Assembly (NCBI GenBank): GCA_903813345.2
Contig: CAIIXF020000008.1
Span: 2,737,341-2,801,340, forward strand
Direction: 5' to 3'
Source: Owenia fusiformis
Taxonomy: Eukaryota > Annelida > Polychaeta > Sabellida > Oweniidae
DNA length: 64,000 nt
The first letter of the stretch is position 1, and every line of letters starts with the position of its first letter. A model generated the notes under the pieces. It was given only the letters and a program-made list of their open reading frames with translations, had not been told where the DNA came from and did no database searches. The translations under genes and the position numbers were made by a program. This document shows, piece after piece, positions 11,097 to 22,441 of this stretch.

Positions 11097-13006
11097 TAAA
11101 AAAATAAGCATAAAATACAGAAAAATTGAAGCTAGCACAAGCCCTGTAATTTGACTACTGATATTAGGTTGCTAATTTTGAAAGGCTGGAGGTTACATAC
11201 ATGTGAGGGTGCATTTGACCCTTCAAAGAACACTTATTTTAATCAGATTTCATATATTTATTTTATCAAACAGAAATCAAACAATTTAGGTTATACAAGT
11301 CTCTGACAGAATTTTACATCTAAATAAATGACAGAATATGAGAAAACATTGAATTTGACATCATAATTAATGACAAAATATTGTTTATCCAGCTAAAACA
11401 CCATGGCTCTGACAGTACACGTTAGATGAGGCCAGTAAGCTGGTTTGAACGATTAACTTAGGCCTACTTTTCATTATTTGATAGTATGTAATAATGCTGA
11501 TTGAGATGATTTAATATCCTCGATTGTGCCATTCTAAGCCTTCTAAGAAACAAATAAAGAGCACAACATAAAACTCTCCAATCAGGCATTTCCTTGCTAT
11601 AAATCCTTAGCTTTATCAATGCCTGTATACCATGTTAACAAGATATAACAAACAGTATGTAACCATTTTTCAATGTCCACCTCAATTAACCCTTATCATG
11701 AAGCCAGCTTTGCCTAATAAGCTCTGTGTTGTCAAACATAACTAAGACCATAAATCTGTAGGCACAACTGCAAAAGGGGAAAGACACATTGCAGAATAAT
11801 GTTTATCAAAGTATTTCAAAAAGTAGCAAAAGAGACTGTTAACTAATAAATATATATGCTATAGAGAAATATTTTTTTTATTTTTATTGCTGCAAGGAAA
11901 TCAGATAATAAAGTCTATGAGTACCAGAAGCAGCCTGCATCTAGAGTGATAATCTTCTTTGCTATATATCACCGACTCAAATGCAATAATCAGAAGCTAA
12001 ATGACCAACTCAAGCAAATATTTTTCTAATTGAAATGAATGCTCTTTTAAAGGGAAAATCGGTCATGAGTGAACTTGATATTTATTTGGATGTACTTTTT
12101 AATGAGAGATATTGCAAAGAGGATGTATATTGTAGATATTGACTATCCTAAACTATTCTGAATTGTTATGGTTTTGGGGTGTTTTAACACTCTTTTTTAT
12201 TCTGTTCTGTATCAGTTGTGACGTTGGATTGTGATAATGTTTACCAAGTGTTGTGGATGGGGTATTGAACAATGTTCTTCTTTATTTGTTCATGGCTTGG
12301 GTTATTTGGGCTTTGTTATGTCCATTTTACTACTACATGTTCACATTCAGAATCATTTTTTGAAACCTCACAATTGCTTTTATTCCATACAATATTCGTA
12401 TTGTTTGAGAAAACAAGAGTCATATTTTCTCCTCCTTTCTTATTAAATCCTCTGTTACACAGTTATCGAAGTCAGTTAAAAGAATTAAGAGCAAGTTTCT
12501 GATTAATGTGTATTTGTGCAAACTCTAAATTACCCTTTACAATAAAGAGATCAGCACAACCTGCATATATTTGAAACCTTATATCACACTGGTGGTTTGT
12601 TATGCTTTTTGCTTTTATCTATATAATACAAAGCTGCTTCATTGAAAATATGAGTCACAAAGGAAATGAAATAATATTTACTGGACACATTTGTCCCATG
12701 GTTCTACTCAAAGGATATTTGTATTCAAATTTTTCTCTTATTATATTTATGTACTTATTTTTCAATCACTCGTGTCTCTTATTTATTATGATTATAAATT
12801 ATCCATATTCTGTGTGTGATAAACACATCCATTAAATAACACTCCACATTTTGTAGGAGTTTCATCCCAAGTGATAAAACATAGCATACATTTCTAATCC
12901 TTGTGTGGTTTTCATTTCTTTTTTGATCTTAAGACTCTCAGAATCAATATATAACATTTCTAAAGTAATTGAGCCTACCATAAGTCAGGGTTAGTTCCTC
13001 TTTAAA
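11097..13006. other. AT-rich DNA, no feature seen
   Basis: Several short open frames near 12230-12835 are T-rich and hydrophobic by composition only. No domain or splice structure was recognised. Confidence 0.4.
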
Positions 13007-13250
13007 GAACCAGGTATGGAATGGCAAATGAGTTTAGACAGTTAGACCATGAGTATTTTTTATCCATCAATACATTTCTCATCGGAATAATATGTCTTCC
13101 TTCTCCTTTGAGAACATAATGCACAGAAAATGTCTGATATGGTTCGAATTAAAAAGGGAAGGTCTTTCCAGATTAGTCTGTCATTTAAAAAAAATGTCAA
13201 GATTAGGTCCTTCTTTTTAGAAAGACTGTAATTTTTTTTTACTTTCCTGA
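13007..13250. repeat. Degenerate copy of the 8612 foldback arm
   Basis: GGAATGGCAAATGAGTTTAG and ACCATGAGTATT match the first 60 bp of the arm at 8612. The match fades to the right. Confidence 0.4.
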
Positions 13251-14913
13251 TAACTTTACTCTGAAGATAATATATTATTACTTATTACTCATTGAATGAA
13301 GTTCCGTGTACAAAGATGGCTCTGTCTGTTTGTTCATCCAGGCAATAACTGAAATACTTTTGGCCATATTTTTTATGTGTGTCATTTTTGTTATAACTGA
13401 AAAATAAATATTTTAGAAATTTTATATGTGAATAATTAAAAGCAAATTACAATTTCTTGATATGCTCTGATTGACCTGGCATATTAAAGTCCAGAATATT
13501 CACAGTCAGTGCCATCTTTCCTATGCCTATAACATAGAAATAATGTTGATGTTTTTCAAATAGCAGGTATTTTAATGTGTGATATTTTACATAATTTGCT
13601 ATGGAAAAGAGTGATTTTGTTGACATTTATATGTGAATGATATTGTACTGTGTAATGATAACTTGACTGATAGGCAGCCTTTTAAAACTAATGACTCTTG
13701 TCATTTACAACTAAATGTCAAAGAATAATTCAAAATTGTTAGTCTTTGCTTTATTTTCTCTGCATAGAGCATTACCTGTAGTATGTTCTCATTTTTCATA
13801 AAATTTTTAGTCTCACTTTTAACATCCCTGTATCACTAGAAGTCACCCTGTTCTTTGACAACTATTTACAATGTTTGCTAAATTATAAGGCTGTTCAGAT
13901 TGGACTTGTTTAAGTGCTTGGTAAATGTCTTGGCAAAATTATTCATGTTAAAGCCTCTCATTGTCTAGGTTTCACTGTTAACCCCATAATTACGTGATAC
14001 CTGTTTCCATCAAAATACATGAGATTTTAACCTTGAATCACCATAGTTTTGAGATATGTTACTTGTTGTACCTTCTCAGCTTCTACTCTGTTTTTCCTAT
14101 AAAATATAAAGGGTGAAGTCCATCAATGTTTTAAATTCAAATTGTTAATAGCAAATCATATTAAGGAAGACAGCTTGAAAGAAAAAGACTTGAATATCAT
14201 GTTTTACCTGAATTTATATTTTGATCAATATTATATACATCCTTCATTATTAGTAAATTTGGACTGTATTTACAAGAAGGCATTACATTACTCTTTCATT
14301 ATATGTGGATTGATTTATGATATGGAATCGGTCTTATATCTTACATCATTACTTGCAACACTATAACACTACATCACGTGTGTAACTTATATCATCTGGG
14401 GCAGTCAAATTTGATTCACAACTCAGGATTGAATTATTGGACCCTAGCGTTTACTCAAAAAAAATGTTGATGGTAATTGTAATGCTTGTATTAAAATCTA
14501 TGATTGACATCAATTTCCATTTACAACATGAAACTGTTCAAATTCACTGACGAGCTGCATACCAATAAGTTTGATAATATAGACTTTGTGCCATGAATTT
14601 AGCGATCATTGATATCTTGGTTTCCCATCAATTGTAGCAAAAAAATGTACTTTTAATAAGCTATTTGCCCAATTATCTTAAATTTTAGTTAATAGTTGAC
14701 AGATTATGTAACTCAATTATAGCATGTTTATTATTCCCACATAACGTACAACTTACGAAGCATTTGATTACATCATCATTTATCATCTATACGTCCATAA
14801 GTGTGATATTCTTATGGACAGAAGTCGATTTATAAAAGCATCACATTTGTGGACATATAGAGCTCAGATCTCCTAGACTTCCATCAACGCTAAATCAGTT
14901 CTGACCTTGCAAA
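13251..14913. other. AT-rich DNA, no feature seen
   Basis: No coding signal, repeat or transposon end recognised. Confidence 0.4.
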
Positions 14914-15427
14914 CTATGTTCCTTGCACTCAAACCATGATTCTCACATCACAAACGTCAAATCTTTAGTTGGGCACTACCATTTTCTCGCTCCCGAACAT
15001 ATTTCTCCCTTCGTGCACAGAGATCCGAGCTCGCGAACCACACAATGATCGAAAAAAGTCTGTACTTATATTCGTATTATTTCACATTAGTCAAATTCCA
15101 ACTAAGTCAGTTTTATTTGGAATTCTGAAAAATACTTTCCCAGTTTTTCATGCATGTTAATGAATATCCACTAATTAAAGATAACAGCATCTTCAAGCTC
15201 CGGGAAACAAAAAACACTGGGACTTCTATTGAAAGGAGGTATGCAATCACAATGGATAAGGGTCAATATAAACTGCAACCAATACCTGGATGCACTATGT
15301 ACAAATGATTCATGAGCACGGATCTCTGTGCGAGAGTGGAGAAATATGTTTGGGAGCGAGGAAATGGTTGTGCGCGATGAAAGATTTGACGTTCGCAATG
15401 TGAGAATCGTGGCTCAAGGAACATAGA
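14914..15427. mobile_element. Foldback (inverted-repeat) element, arms about 120 bp
   Basis: The left arm 14914-15035 and right arm 15305-15427 are inverted copies. Shared blocks are TATGTTCCTTG, GATTCTCACAT, CGTCAAATCTTT, CTCGCTCCC, ACATATTTCTCC and CACAGAGATCCG. The arms are GC-richer than the surroundings. The 270-bp centre has no recognised content. Confidence 0.8.
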
Positions 15428-15429
15428 AC

Positions 15430-15882
15430 ATTTTAGAAAATTACTCCCTGATAACCACACATTTGTACAATATTCCATTTCCTACCACCCTACCAAATTT
15501 CATGACCATCAGACTGATAGTCACAATTTTACAGCACTTTGAAAAACATGCTTCAAGTTTGGCCATCATCGCGCTGTAGGCAAACCTGCACAGTTGTCAA
15601 TGACCCGAATGCACTCCTCATTCTCTGCCATATCCCCACTGGTAGGTACATTTTGGACGAAGAGTGCAGGTGGCCTGACAGCGCAGTAGTGGCCACTGGG
15701 GCATGTTCTTTAAAGTACTGTCACATTGTGACCATCAATCTGATCATGAAATAAAGTAGGCTGGTAGGAAATTGAATGATGTACAAATGTGCAAAATATC
15801 AGGGAGTTATTTCTCAAAATGACGAATATATAAGGAAAATGGTGTAAGGGTTTCCATTTTTTGACCACCCTGTATATCTAAC
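15430..15882. mobile_element. Foldback element with mariner-like outer end
   Basis: Arms 15430-15595 and 15665-15822 pair through ACTCCCTGATA, ACATTTGTACA, TTTCCTACCA, TTTCATGA and GCGCTGT blocks. The right side continues to GACCACCCTGTATAT at 15868-15882, the same terminal motif as the mariner-like element ending at 20641. The left terminus is missing and abuts the 14914-15427 foldback. No transposase was recognised. Confidence 0.65.
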
Positions 15883-16677
15883 ACATCCTTCTTATGAAGA
15901 CATTGTTGAAGAATCATTGCCATTTATTGTTTGGTTAAAACTGTGTCATTACAATTTATGAATAAATTGTTTTGTAGTATATGGTAATTGTAATTCCTCA
16001 CATGTTTTCTATACTTGACCATTTCTAAACTTGACCTATCAAAGATATTCTTTCCACAGAAAATAATCTTTTGAAAGTCAAGGTTTTATATAAATTGAAA
16101 GATGTAATTTCATAATTCTGTATATAATTCTATGGAAAGGAAGTGTAGCATTTTGTTGACATTTTATATGTAAATATTTTTTCTGTATTTTTAAAAATAA
16201 TTGCTCTTATTTGAACAATTTTCATCCAATTTGCACAAAATTGTTTTAAAATGTGTAGAAATGATCTTTGCCGTCTATTTTACCAAAATGAGCATCATCT
16301 GAAATTCCCCTCTAAATGACCCGTATTCACATACTTTTTGTTATCTAGTTGTAGTTGTCTGTATGGCAATGAGGAATAAATGAAATATTTGTCATAGCTT
16401 CCTTGAAGGATAAGATCAATTGTTGCAAGTTTATATTCAGTCCAATGCTCTCAAAACATAGTTCATGGTTTCGTGATGAAACAATTTATGTTCCTTAGCT
16501 GGTTGTAAATGGTCTTCTAGCAGTAAAAACACAGTGACACCATGTTTCAATGATTTGTAAACATTCCTAGCGCAAGTTTCATTGAATCAGAGATTATCTT
16601 TTTAGAGGAGGATTTATTGATGCGCTCCTTAAATTACCATTGTTTTAGAATAATCTACTGTGTCTGAACTTTTTTTA
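15883..16677. other. AT-rich DNA, no feature seen
   Basis: No gene or repeat recognised before the SINE. Confidence 0.4.
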
Positions 16678-16870
16678 AGCCCACCCGCATAGCTCAGTAG
16701 TGTGTGTTCCACTTACGCAATAGATTCTGGATTTGATCCTCGGTTATGTCAGACTTAATTTGCTTGTTTAGGGCTCATTCAAGGAGGGAAGTCTTTCAGG
16801 CCAATTACTGAAATTATAGGATATACCCAAGAGGTATTGCTCAACTTCATTGGCGGTAAACAAAAAAGAA
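16678..16870 (+). mobile_element. tRNA-derived SINE, head clear, 3' end uncertain
   Basis: A pol III A box (TAGCTCAGTAG, 16690-16700) and B box (GGATTTGATCC, 16729-16739) lie 39 bp apart in a tRNA-like head beginning GCCCACCCGCA. The anticodon arm is not a functional tRNA. The body probably runs to the A-rich stretch near 16860. No second copy was found, so the 3' limit is a guess. Confidence 0.55.
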
Positions 16871-17068
16871 TGCAAGAGAATGGAAATTGAAGACATTTGC
16901 CCATTCTGAATTCTATTGAAGTATTACAGGTTCATCTAACACTGACATATTTGAAAAAATTTACGTAAAATAGGACTTCTTCAGTTACTGTGGCGGGGAA
17001 TTTGAAAATTTAGAGGGGTGTCTCAAAAGTTAGTGGTTGGTGATTTTATTGATGAAAATATTAAGCAA

Positions 17069-18043
17069 ATATTTTATTCTATGGAGGGCAATACCTGTTC
17101 ATCTTTCAATGATTTTTGCAGTATGTATTGCCCGCAGCCCGAAGGGCGAGGGAAATACATGCTGCAAAAATCATTGAAAGTGCAACAGGTATTGCCCGAA
17201 CATAGAATGAAATATATGTTTTATTATATCATTGCTAGACATTCGCTATGATCAATAAATGCATTTCAAAGAAATAAATAATATTTGTTTTAATCTGTGA
17301 ACATTTATTTTTAATCATTAACACATGTTTAACATAATTATGTACAGTATATATTTGTATAGTATGTATGGTAGAATATAATATACAAGAATCCGTCATA
17401 AAAATAGTCATGAATTTTGGTAATATCGTCTTGACTTAGACTATTGGTTGATGGTGTTTTGTGTCTCCTTTTCCCAATGATTTCAAACGCTTTCTCATAG
17501 CAACATTAGTGAATTCAGAGGCGTTGATGATATTTATATCATTGCGTAGACTTTGTATGTGCCTATTGAGTCAATGACGAATACTTTGCAGACTGGCACT
17601 CTTGTAATATTCCCCATCCTTTGTTCGCAGTTCAAGAAAAAATCCTCTAAAATTCCATCCAGAACGATTTTATCGATAGATTTAACGTCCATTTCGATAT
17701 CTTTTTCGTCCAGATAACACTTGAAAATGTTCCAAGACTTTTCCGTTGATTTAATTGTGTTTTTAGAATGCACATCCCTCAAGATTTTGTTCTTTTCATC
17801 GGAATTCAGACTTTTAAATCTTTTTCCGTCTGCCATTTTAATGCACGTCACAACTGTACTGGACGTAACGGGACGATTCAGAATTCCCGGGCAGGCAATA
17901 CGCCGGGCAATACGTCTTTTATAATTCAAAAATTAAGGGAGCTGTGAAATACGCTTTGGTATTTTTGATCACATGGTACTGAATCAGCCAATCAAATAAC
18001 ACAAATTCTTGCAATGATATAATAAATCATATTATATACCAGT
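17069..18043 (-). mobile_element. Crypton-like non-autonomous element with terminal hairpin
   Basis: It interrupts the left arm of the 17013-20641 element; the right arm reads straight through the equivalent site. The left side is a ~65-bp-arm palindrome (17069-17133 with 17150-17217) sharing GGGCAATACCTGTT and TTTCAATGATTTTTGCAG. The right side ends near TTATTATATCATTGC on the reverse strand, a motif also present just inside the palindrome at 17221. Between them lies the broken tyrosine-recombinase fragment. Confidence 0.6.
17390..17850 (-). pseudogene. Crypton-type tyrosine recombinase, N-terminal relic
   Basis: On the reverse strand it starts MADGKRFKSLNSDEK and carries the Crypton/DUF3504-type N-terminal DNA-binding region: KSTEKSWNIFKCYL, IVLDGILEDFF, then, after a frame change, YYKSASLQSIRH, NRHIQSLRNDINI and MRKRLKSLGKG. 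Visible damage is a frameshift after EQRMG, an in-frame stop after SLQSIRH, and a second frameshift near HHQPI before QDDITKIHDYF. The catalytic C-terminal half (the R..HxxR..Y region) is absent. The family recombines single-stranded or circular DNA through a tyrosine; this copy cannot encode an active enzyme. Confidence 0.7.
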
Positions 18044-18680
18044 GGATAGGGAATTTAATTATCTTTAATTTGGTATATTGTTATTGGACATAGTGCAATT
18101 ATGGGCAAATATCCCCATCAGAATGAATCATATTTGAGGTGTAACATGAAGAATAAAATGTTAAATAACACTTTATAATATTTAAGCGTTTGGACTCACA
18201 TGGGCTGAGGTTGAGGTCATTATGTTCAGTAATGGTGTATTGGCTTACATGGAATGTGCTCCATTGACTTAACATGAGGATATCTCAATAGAAGCCATTG
18301 GTTTCCATTGATTATCACAAATATATCAAAAATTCACTATGACCTCAAATGATTGCAAATTAAATAATTTCACATGTGGTATATCTTATAAAATGTGCAA
18401 ATATGAAGTTTGATATGAATCATACTTTAAATTAGAAGATTATACATTTTTTCATAATTTTTGTCCCACAAAATGGCTATAAAAATGCTCCAAAAGAAAG
18501 CTTTGCACTTATCAAATGTCATACAACTTTGTAAGTCCAAATATTATACTATTATGTTTTGTTAATTAATAACATATTTTGATAAGATGTAAGGATTTGA
18601 GGATGCAAATGGATTTTCACAGATATAAAAAGTTTAGCTGATTTAGCATCTACATGTCAACCAGTGTCCATAATACAAAT

Positions 18681-19064
18681 TCAAACATGACTGTATTCAT
18701 ACCTTCTATAAACTGTGAACAAAGTCAATGTTTCACCCGGGGCATATTCGAGATTAATGCCCCGGCTCTGTACTAAGTGTTTCGTTCAGTGCAAAAGCTC
18801 AACCGGAAGTAGAAATGAAAAAAGTGGAAATGAACATCGAAATTGACGATTTTGCAATATTCTGGTGAGTTTTCATGTTCGAATCATAATATAGACCTCA
18901 GAGCAGGGCTACTATTTTTGAATACACCCCATAGGGCAAGGCACAAAAACTTTCGAACCCCTCACTCCCTTTGGCCGTTTGGGTACAGAAGACATTTGTG
19001 CCAAGCCCTGCGGGTGTATTCGAAAATAGTAGCCCTTCTCTTCGGTCTGTATTTCTTAATTACA
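18681..19064. repeat. Hairpin repeat HR, copy 1
   Basis: Shares a 5' part with 30270-30604 (GTATTCATNC, then AACTGTGAACAAAGTCAA) and a ~55-bp-arm hairpin at 18893-18948 with 18995-19048. Outer and inner stem blocks are common to both copies (GCAGG, CGAATACA-like, GGCAC). An 11-bp block in the stem is GCTACTATTTT at 18908-18918 and its exact complement at 19023-19033, but it differs in the other copy. It lies inside one arm of the mariner-like element, next to the transposase relic. Confidence 0.7.
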
Positions 19065-19450
19065 TCATTATCGTTTCAAAACAGGTTTTCAATATGAAAA
19101 CCATTTTTGTCAACAGAAACAGATGTTCAATATGTCCTCCGTTTTGATCAATTATAGCCCTCAATCTTGGTCTAAACTGGTCAATAGCATCATCGATATG
19201 CTGTTTAGACAATGAATTCCACTTCTCAACAATTATGTCCTCAAGGGAATGAATAGAAGTAAGGGGTTCAAGATACACCAGTTCTGTTAGTTCTCCCCAT
19301 AAAAAAAGTCGCAGACATTGGCATCGGCTTATCTTGGGGGTCAGTGATTAGGGGTGAACACCCTCCTTTAAATATATTGTCTGTTTTGTGGGATATATGG
19401 CTTTGAAGCCCCATCTTGTTGGAAAAGGTAATGATCCGAAAGTGAGATCA
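19060..19450 (-). pseudogene. Mariner-like DDE transposase, C-terminal relic
   Basis: On the reverse strand the motif FQQDGASKPYIP (about 19395-19430) matches the second catalytic block of a mariner-related family usually reading FQQDGAPPHY. Further on, LVYLEPLTSI, SLEDIIVEKWNSL and RLRAIIDQNGGHIEHLF (19060-19290) match that family's C-terminus. An inverted, more decayed copy of the same C-terminus lies at about 19545-20400 (+), split by the piggyBac MITE. The N-terminal domain and the remaining catalytic blocks are missing or unreadable. Confidence 0.65.
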
Positions 19451-19599
19451 AAATGAGTCCTCTGTATAGGACATATTGATTCACCCCCTTATCAATTGTC
19501 CCCAAGATCTCCTGATGCCAATGTCTATGAGTACCACGTATGGGGAGAACTAATAGAGTTGGTGTACCACAAACCCCTTACATCTGTTTGGTCCATTAA

Positions 19600-20297
19600 C
19601 CTTTAGCAGACCACCGGCGACCGCGTCCGCCCATTCAAAATTACCGCCAGAATCCACTGGCGGATCCGGACGACACAAATCTAACTTTTGAAAACTTTAC
19701 TTTTTCCCGCCGTTCTTATGATCCAATTAGATTGCCCGATTTATTCAGTCCTTAGTAGGTGACTTCCTGTTGACCTAGAAATGGCGATGTTTCGAAAAAT
19801 ATTTCTCAATTCAACAATTTAAACAGTGTTTAAGTCGTTTTTAGTGAACAAATCGTACAAAATGACGGCCAAATACGATCACAACGAAAATGTGGAGGAA
19901 ATGGATTGCGATTTCGAGCTCTTTAGACTCTTGGAAGCCGATAATGGTCATCAAAAATAGAAACTAGAATATTTTCTGAACTGAAAACAAGAACATTCGA
20001 TCGCTGCAAATTCAGTTTTGGATTCTGACCAGACGTTGAATCTCCCGAGGGGCGAAACGGCGGATTCTGGAGGAGTATTCATGGTATATTTATGCCCAGT
20101 CGTGTTTATGTACGAAAAAAATTCATGAGAACATTTTTCTCATGAGCCACGCTAGTGTATCTTCCCTTTGTGAAAATTTTATCCAGATTCATTCAGTAGT
20201 TATTGAGATATTAATTATTTAGTCCAGGCATATCATTTTTGAAAAATAAGTCAGATGCGTGGGATATATTTGCTGAAATAAGTCAGAGTGCAGAAGG
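19600..20297 (+). mobile_element. piggyBac-derived MITE, copy 1 (698 bp, TTAA duplication)
   Basis: Flanked exactly by TTAA at 19596-19599 and 20298-20301, with ends CCTTTAGCAGACC and, on the reverse strand, CCTTCTGCACTCTGAC. The inverted copy at 34912-35606 is 695 bp, also with TTAA on both sides. It interrupts the right arm of the mariner-like element, so it is younger than that element. It keeps a 32-codon frame at 19862-19960. Confidence 0.85.
19862..19960 (+). CDS. 32-codon ORF inside the piggyBac MITE, probable transposase N-terminus
   Basis: Starts MTAKYDHNEN, continues with an acidic stretch around FELFRLLEADNG and stops at 19958-19960. The copy in the second MITE (35248-35346, -) has the same length and differs at about four residues. 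An acidic N-terminal leader is usual in piggyBac transposases; the rest of the enzyme is deleted. It is probably a remnant of the deletion that made the MITE. Whether it is translated is unknown. Confidence 0.4.
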   Translation: MTAKYDHNENVEEMDCDFELFRLLEADNGHQK

Positions 20298-20789
20298 TTA
20301 AGGAATTGTTGAGAAGTGGAATTCATCATTTCAAAAACACATCAATGATGCTATCGACAAGTTTATGCCAAGATTGAGGGATATATTTTAGGGATTTATA
20401 TTATATATTATATCAAAATGTTGAACATATTGAACATCTAGCTGTTTATGCTTGTTTTTTTGACAAGGTATTTTAAAACAAAGTCATTTGTATTGTGGAC
20501 GCTGGTTGACAGGCATTATGATAAAATTGAAATATACCAAATTACAGATAATTGAATTCCCTATCCTTGTTTGTATCTTGATGTTTTCATCAATAAAATC
20601 AATGTTTACTTTTATATACGAGTGTTTTTTAGACCACCCTGTATGTATCCAAGTTGTTTTGAATTCTAGACTATTTTTATAAATAATGAAAATTAAATTA
20701 TCTTTGTCAGCATGTTAGTTTTTCCCAAAAGTGTTTTGAAGATGATTTTGACAATTTCATTATCAATTTCATTGACAGCGCTGCAGTGA

Positions 20790-21095
20790 GCGGGAATTGA
20801 AAGTTTAGGAAACAACACCTGAGTGGAATGAGCATTGATTCTTGGGCTTAAATTCTTTTCACATATTGCAAATTTTTTTCTATAATAGCATCTACGAAAT
20901 CACTAAAAGAACACATTTTTTGCATTTGTTGGCAAGTCATCAAATATAATATTAAGAATCCATTCATCACCATGACTGTTAAACTAGTGACCTTGCATGT
21001 GTTATCGATATTTCACACACTGTTCATTATGTGAACACTCTATCTGTTTGGATTGGCTGGAATCAGACACACCTTGCTTAGCTGTGTGAATTGAT
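20790..21095 (+). repeat. Dispersed repeat R2, copy 1
   Basis: Matches 61996-62335 in the same order: GAAGTTTAGGAAA-like start, CTTAAATTCTTTTCACA, TAAAAGAACACATTTT, GGATTGGCTGGAATCAGAC and CACACCTTGCT. Spacing differs by indels. Class unknown. Confidence 0.7.
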
Positions 21096-21792
21096 TATTA
21101 AAATCATGTTAACATGCATGCATAACAACAGTGATAAAGACACCTCACCTGGGGGGGGGGGGTCTTATCACAAACTAAAATATTTAGAATTGTATATTGT
21201 TATATTGTAAATACTATGGGGAAAATTAAATAATTTGATAAATCTATACTGTTATCAGACCTGCATGTAATTTGTTTTATGAATGATAAATTGAAGTTCC
21301 CCATATTATGTATATTTTGTGAAAACATGTTGCAATGACAGCCAATATCCTTAGCAAAAACATGATAAGAAATTGAAAATAAAGGAAATGAAAACCACAA
21401 TTAAAGGCAAATATATGTCATAGGTATGCCACTTTAACTAGTGTTATCCTTCTATAGATAACCTTAAATTAGCATTTAAATCAAAGCAATACAATGAATT
21501 GTGAAAAATAGGAACATTAACTGATCGCAAATCTACAATTGTCAACTTATTCATTGATGTATGTATAACCCATCCGGTGTTAATTAAACAATAACAAACT
21601 AATAGTCTGGCTGGGAACAATAGATCTAGGGGCCACATTCTCCATTTACTGTTGATTAAGTAACAAAACATAGTGTGACTGAAACAATTTCTCTAGGGGG
21701 CCACATTCAAGAGCAACTGGTTGTATGAACGTCATAATTTAAATTATGGTTATATGATAAAATAATTTGTAGCTTGATGTATTTACTTAAGA

Positions 21793-21956
21793 AATAAAGA
21801 ATCCTGTATCATTCTGTATTGGGAATATAAAAGCATGAGGGAATGTAATACTCCATGCACATAATGCACAAAGGCAAAGCCTGAGTGCATTATCAGAATG
21901 GGCTACATGCACGAATGCTTTTATATCCAATGTAGAATGATTCAGGATTCTTTATT
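21793..21956. repeat. Imperfect palindrome with ~70-bp arms
   Basis: AATAAAGAATCCTGTATCAT on the left pairs with the right end ATGATTCAGGATTCTTTATT; the arms continue through TATAAAAGCAT and CATGCAC blocks to a short asymmetric loop near 21870. The layout resembles the terminal palindrome at 17069-17217. Probably a foldback remnant. Confidence 0.75.
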
Positions 21957-22441
21957 GAAGTTCACAATGGGGGTATAACTCATCAAACACTGTATTGTGT
22001 TGCTTTTGTTAGTTAGGGTTATTCAAATTGAATTTTTAGCACCATACAAGGTTACAGAACTTCATTTATGAACGATTTCAGCAGGGGTCTATTTTACGAA
22101 AATTAGATATTTTTCGGGATAGTTCTTAGAGAAAAGCTAGTACATTGTTTTAAATTAAAGTACATCATTAAGGTGTGTAAATCATGAAAACAGGTTTCAT
22201 CCTGATGTCTACAACCTAATTTGTATAACGCCATGTCACAAATGGGGGGGGGGGACATTGACCTCCACATGGGGATCTTTATTACTTATATGATTTCAAT
22301 ATTACAATAATGTCGGTATCATTATAAACAGGCACTGTAGACTATTATAAATACATTGAGAGCAAGAAGATTTATACAATTCAAACTGTAAAATGAGATA
22401 ACAATGGGCTATATTAAACAAATACTGGATGATCAGGAGCT

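Larger units (their letters stand above)
17013..20641. mobile_element. Mariner-like element, inverted-duplicate organisation, with nested insertions
   Basis: The left end (TA at 17011, GAGGGGTGTCTCAAAA) and right end (TTTTAGACCACCCTG, then TA) are inverted partners. The arms keep matching inward: TTTTATTGATGAAAA at about 17043 with its complement at 20590; GGATAGGGAATT at 18044 with its complement at 20557; TGACATG...CCAGTGTCC at 18655 with its complement near 20505; then the transposase 3' region. The arms meet near 19345-19495. Insertions interrupt them at 17069-18043 (Crypton-like), 18681-19064 (hairpin repeat) and 19600-20297 (piggyBac MITE). A further ~550 bp at about 18090-18640 is present only in the left arm. 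Confidence 0.75.

Noticed and set aside
12231-12835. Cluster of hydrophobic open frames resembling membrane proteins
   Set aside because: Hydrophobicity comes from T-rich composition; overlapping frames look alike and none has conserved motifs.
16678-16760. Functional tRNA gene
   Set aside because: A and B boxes are present but acceptor and anticodon stems do not pair properly; a SINE head fits better.
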